Assembly (NCBI GenBank): GCA_018985225.1
Contig: JADGIF010000063.1
Location: 1-23,997 of the forward strand
Reading direction: 5' to 3'
Length of the DNA: 23,997 nt
Origin: Amoeboradix gromovi
Lineage: Eukaryota > Sanchytriomycota > Sanchytriomycetes > Sanchytriales > Sanchytriaceae
Shown here in pieces: positions 23,055 to 23,997 of this stretch; the stretch's first letter is position 1; the number at the start of each line of letters is the position of its first letter. The notes beneath the pieces were generated by a model. The model saw only the letters and a list, made by a program, of their open reading frames with translations. It was not told the DNA's origin and searched no databases. Made by a program: the position numbers and the translations under genes.

Positions 23055-23651
23055 ATGGAACCTGCGCTCTATTTTATATCTCAAGACTATGAATTTGAAT
23101 TTGTAGAACATTATTCTGAGTACTTAGAAAAGTTTCCTAGAATTAAAGCTGTACAACCGTTCATTTGGATGTTATTTTACTTAAACGGGACATCCGCCTT
23201 GGATAAATGGTTTGGAATTACCTGGAAAAGTGGTTATAAATCTTTTATGCTAGTAAGGTTTATACAAACACTGCTTATTTCTTTCAAAAAGAAGTTCTAT
23301 ATCTGCGATAGATTATACAGGTTGTCGCTTTCTTTGGATTTTATTTGCTTAGTAGGTTCGTTTTCTGGAATTACTCATGCAGTTTCGTTTCCACAATTTT
23401 TTTTAAGAAGGTCTTTAGATTTTACCGGTTACTCAGTCGGAATGGTAGTAAATAACCATCAGATAATTACCGAACATTATTATACTTTGATAGCTGTTGT
23501 ACTTCCGATTATATACTGGCTCAAGGATATGCTTAAAAAATCACTGAGACCGCCAAAGATAACAAAAGGTTGCAAATTTTGTGGGAAACAGGACATACTA
23601 ATGCCAACTGATGGTGCATGCTATGTTTGTTTAGCTTTGGCAAACGCATAG
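23055..23651 (+). CDS. Pex12-like peroxisomal RING peroxin (short)
   Basis: The protein appears to belong to the Pex2/Pex10/Pex12 family, membrane ubiquitin ligases that recycle the import receptor Pex5. The start MEPALYFISQDYEFEFVEHY resembles the Pex12 N-terminus (P-s-iFe-iaqD), followed by a Pex2/Pex12-type helical membrane domain. The end has CKFC...PTDGACYVC (from about residue 174), a partial RING: C-x2-C, then C-x2-C. The second half of the RING is missing; Pex12 naturally has a degenerate RING, but this one stops just after CYVC. At 198 aa it is much shorter than usual Pex12 (about 350). It may be truncated by a stop or frameshift, or trimmed like other genes here. The frame begins with a TTG four codons earlier; I choose the ATG. 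Pex2 is the main alternative. Confidence 0.55.
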   Translation: MEPALYFISQDYEFEFVEHYSEYLEKFPRIKAVQPFIWMLFYLNGTSALDKWFGITWKSGYKSFMLVRFIQTLLISFKKKFYICDRLYRLSLSLDFICLVGSFSGITHAVSFPQFFLRRSLDFTGYSVGMVVNNHQIITEHYYTLIAVVLPIIYWLKDMLKKSLRPPKITKGCKFCGKQDILMPTDGACYVCLALANA

Positions 23652-23796
23652 AGTCTGCGAGCTATAGCAATGATTATAAATATCTTAATTGGATCAAGAA
23701 GGCGGAGGAGGCTTCAAAATAAATACCAGACAAAGTATCTCAACCAGTAATTTTCATAATACTAAAAGAAATAAATTTGTTTAAAGCACTCACTGT
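23652..23796. other. Spacer between PEX12-like gene and edge Fanzor gene
   Basis: The two genes converge here with 145 bp between stops, much more than the 15-18 bp of other convergent pairs. In the +1 frame after the PEX12-like stop an open run of about 26 codons (RIESASYSNDYKYLNW...) continues to 23721; it could be a frameshifted C-terminus or chance. Confidence 0.35.
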
Positions 23797-23997
23797 CTAG
23801 TCACCCCATTGGAATGGTGTACTCATCAATATCGACATCATATTTTGGCTTTTTAATGTTTTTATATAGCTAACAAATACATCTCTAATATTCAAACTAG
23901 CATTTTGATCAGGGTCAACATTTGAGAAGCATGATCCACATTTTCGCAACCTCTTTCGTTTTCCATATTCTTTACCATTCACATCCTTCTTACATTT
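23797..23997 (-). CDS. 3' end of a second, distinct Fanzor/TnpB-type transposon protein (partial at window edge)
   Basis: Read on the minus strand from the window edge, the frame is open and encodes KCKKDVNGKEYGKRKRLRKC, then GSCFSNVDPDQNASLNIRDV, and stops at 23797. The second zinc knuckle (C-x2-C) followed by D-x-D-x-NAS-x-NI is the RuvC-III end of TnpB/Fanzor proteins. The first knuckle's last cysteine is at the very edge. Spacing between knuckles and the residues (VNG insert, DPDQNAS instead of DRDHMAA) differ from the copies at 3.8-5.8 kb and 22.4-22.9 kb, so it is another lineage. No stop or frameshift is seen in the 67 codons available; whether the whole gene is intact lies outside the window. 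Confidence 0.72.
   Translation of the reverse strand, partial: KCKKDVNGKEYGKRKRLRKCGSCFSNVDPDQNASLNIRDVFVSYIKTLKSQNMMSILMSTPFQWGD

Noticed and set aside
1-23997. tRNA, rRNA, spliceosomal snRNA genes or CRISPR arrays
   Set aside because: I scanned intergenic parts for T-loop GTTCRA-type motifs, U6-like sequence and regularly spaced repeats and found none convincing. A tRNAscan-SE/Infernal run would be decisive.

Overview
The window reads as AT-rich nuclear DNA from a eukaryote with a very compact, intron-poor genome. Every gene recognised is a eukaryotic housekeeping or organelle gene, and each reads as one uninterrupted frame: an SmF core snRNP protein, a complex I ESSS subunit, MOB1, RFC1, TAH18, NBP35, the SF3b130/RSE1 splicing factor, IBA57, an oxysterol-binding protein, an ALKBH7 dioxygenase, a Mn-type cation transporter and a PEX12-like peroxin. 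Complex I, peroxisomes, a 7TM-RGS protein and a HExxH/Met-turn secreted protease together suggest an early-diverging fungus or close relative rather than a budding yeast or a microsporidian. The species cannot be read from the sequence.

Layout. 0.2-3.5 kb: histidine-phosphatase-like protein (-), complex I ESSS subunit (+), SmF (-), metalloprotease (-). 3.6-6.2 kb: no intact gene, but decayed copies of a Fanzor/TnpB-type transposon gene and a 460-bp element with terminal inverted repeats (TIRs). 6.3-11.6 kb: small ORF and MOB1 (+), then RFC1, TAH18 and an unrecognised 238-aa protein (all -). 11.6-12.04 kb: a short Fanzor-family remnant. 12.04-16.9 kb: NBP35 and RSE1 (+), IBA57 (-). 16.9-17.55 kb: unassigned. 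17.55-21.66 kb: oxysterol-binding protein (-), 7TM-RGS (-), ALKBH7 (+), Mn-CDF (-). 21.7-22.9 kb: a second TIR element and another decayed Fanzor copy. 23.05-23.65 kb: PEX12-like gene (+). The right edge cuts into the 3' end of a different Fanzor/TnpB-type gene (-).

Genes are packed to an extreme. Four convergent pairs have only 15-18 bp between stop codons, tandem neighbours are 31-57 bp apart, and one divergent pair starts 46 bp apart. AATAAA often overlaps the stop codon itself. Against this background nearly all the large gaps contain mobile-element debris.

The most interesting signal is the Fanzor-like family. Its C-terminal zinc-finger/RuvC-III coding segment, and especially a roughly 110-bp tail just after it, recurs at about five places. 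The tail can form up to three consecutive hairpins. One stem differs between two copies by a paired (compensatory) change, and another keeps pairing through a G-U. This is what would be expected if the tail is a structured RNA, possibly the guide-RNA scaffold of a eukaryotic RNA-guided nuclease element. That interpretation is inference. Three Fe-S biogenesis genes (TAH18, NBP35, IBA57) also lie within 8 kb.
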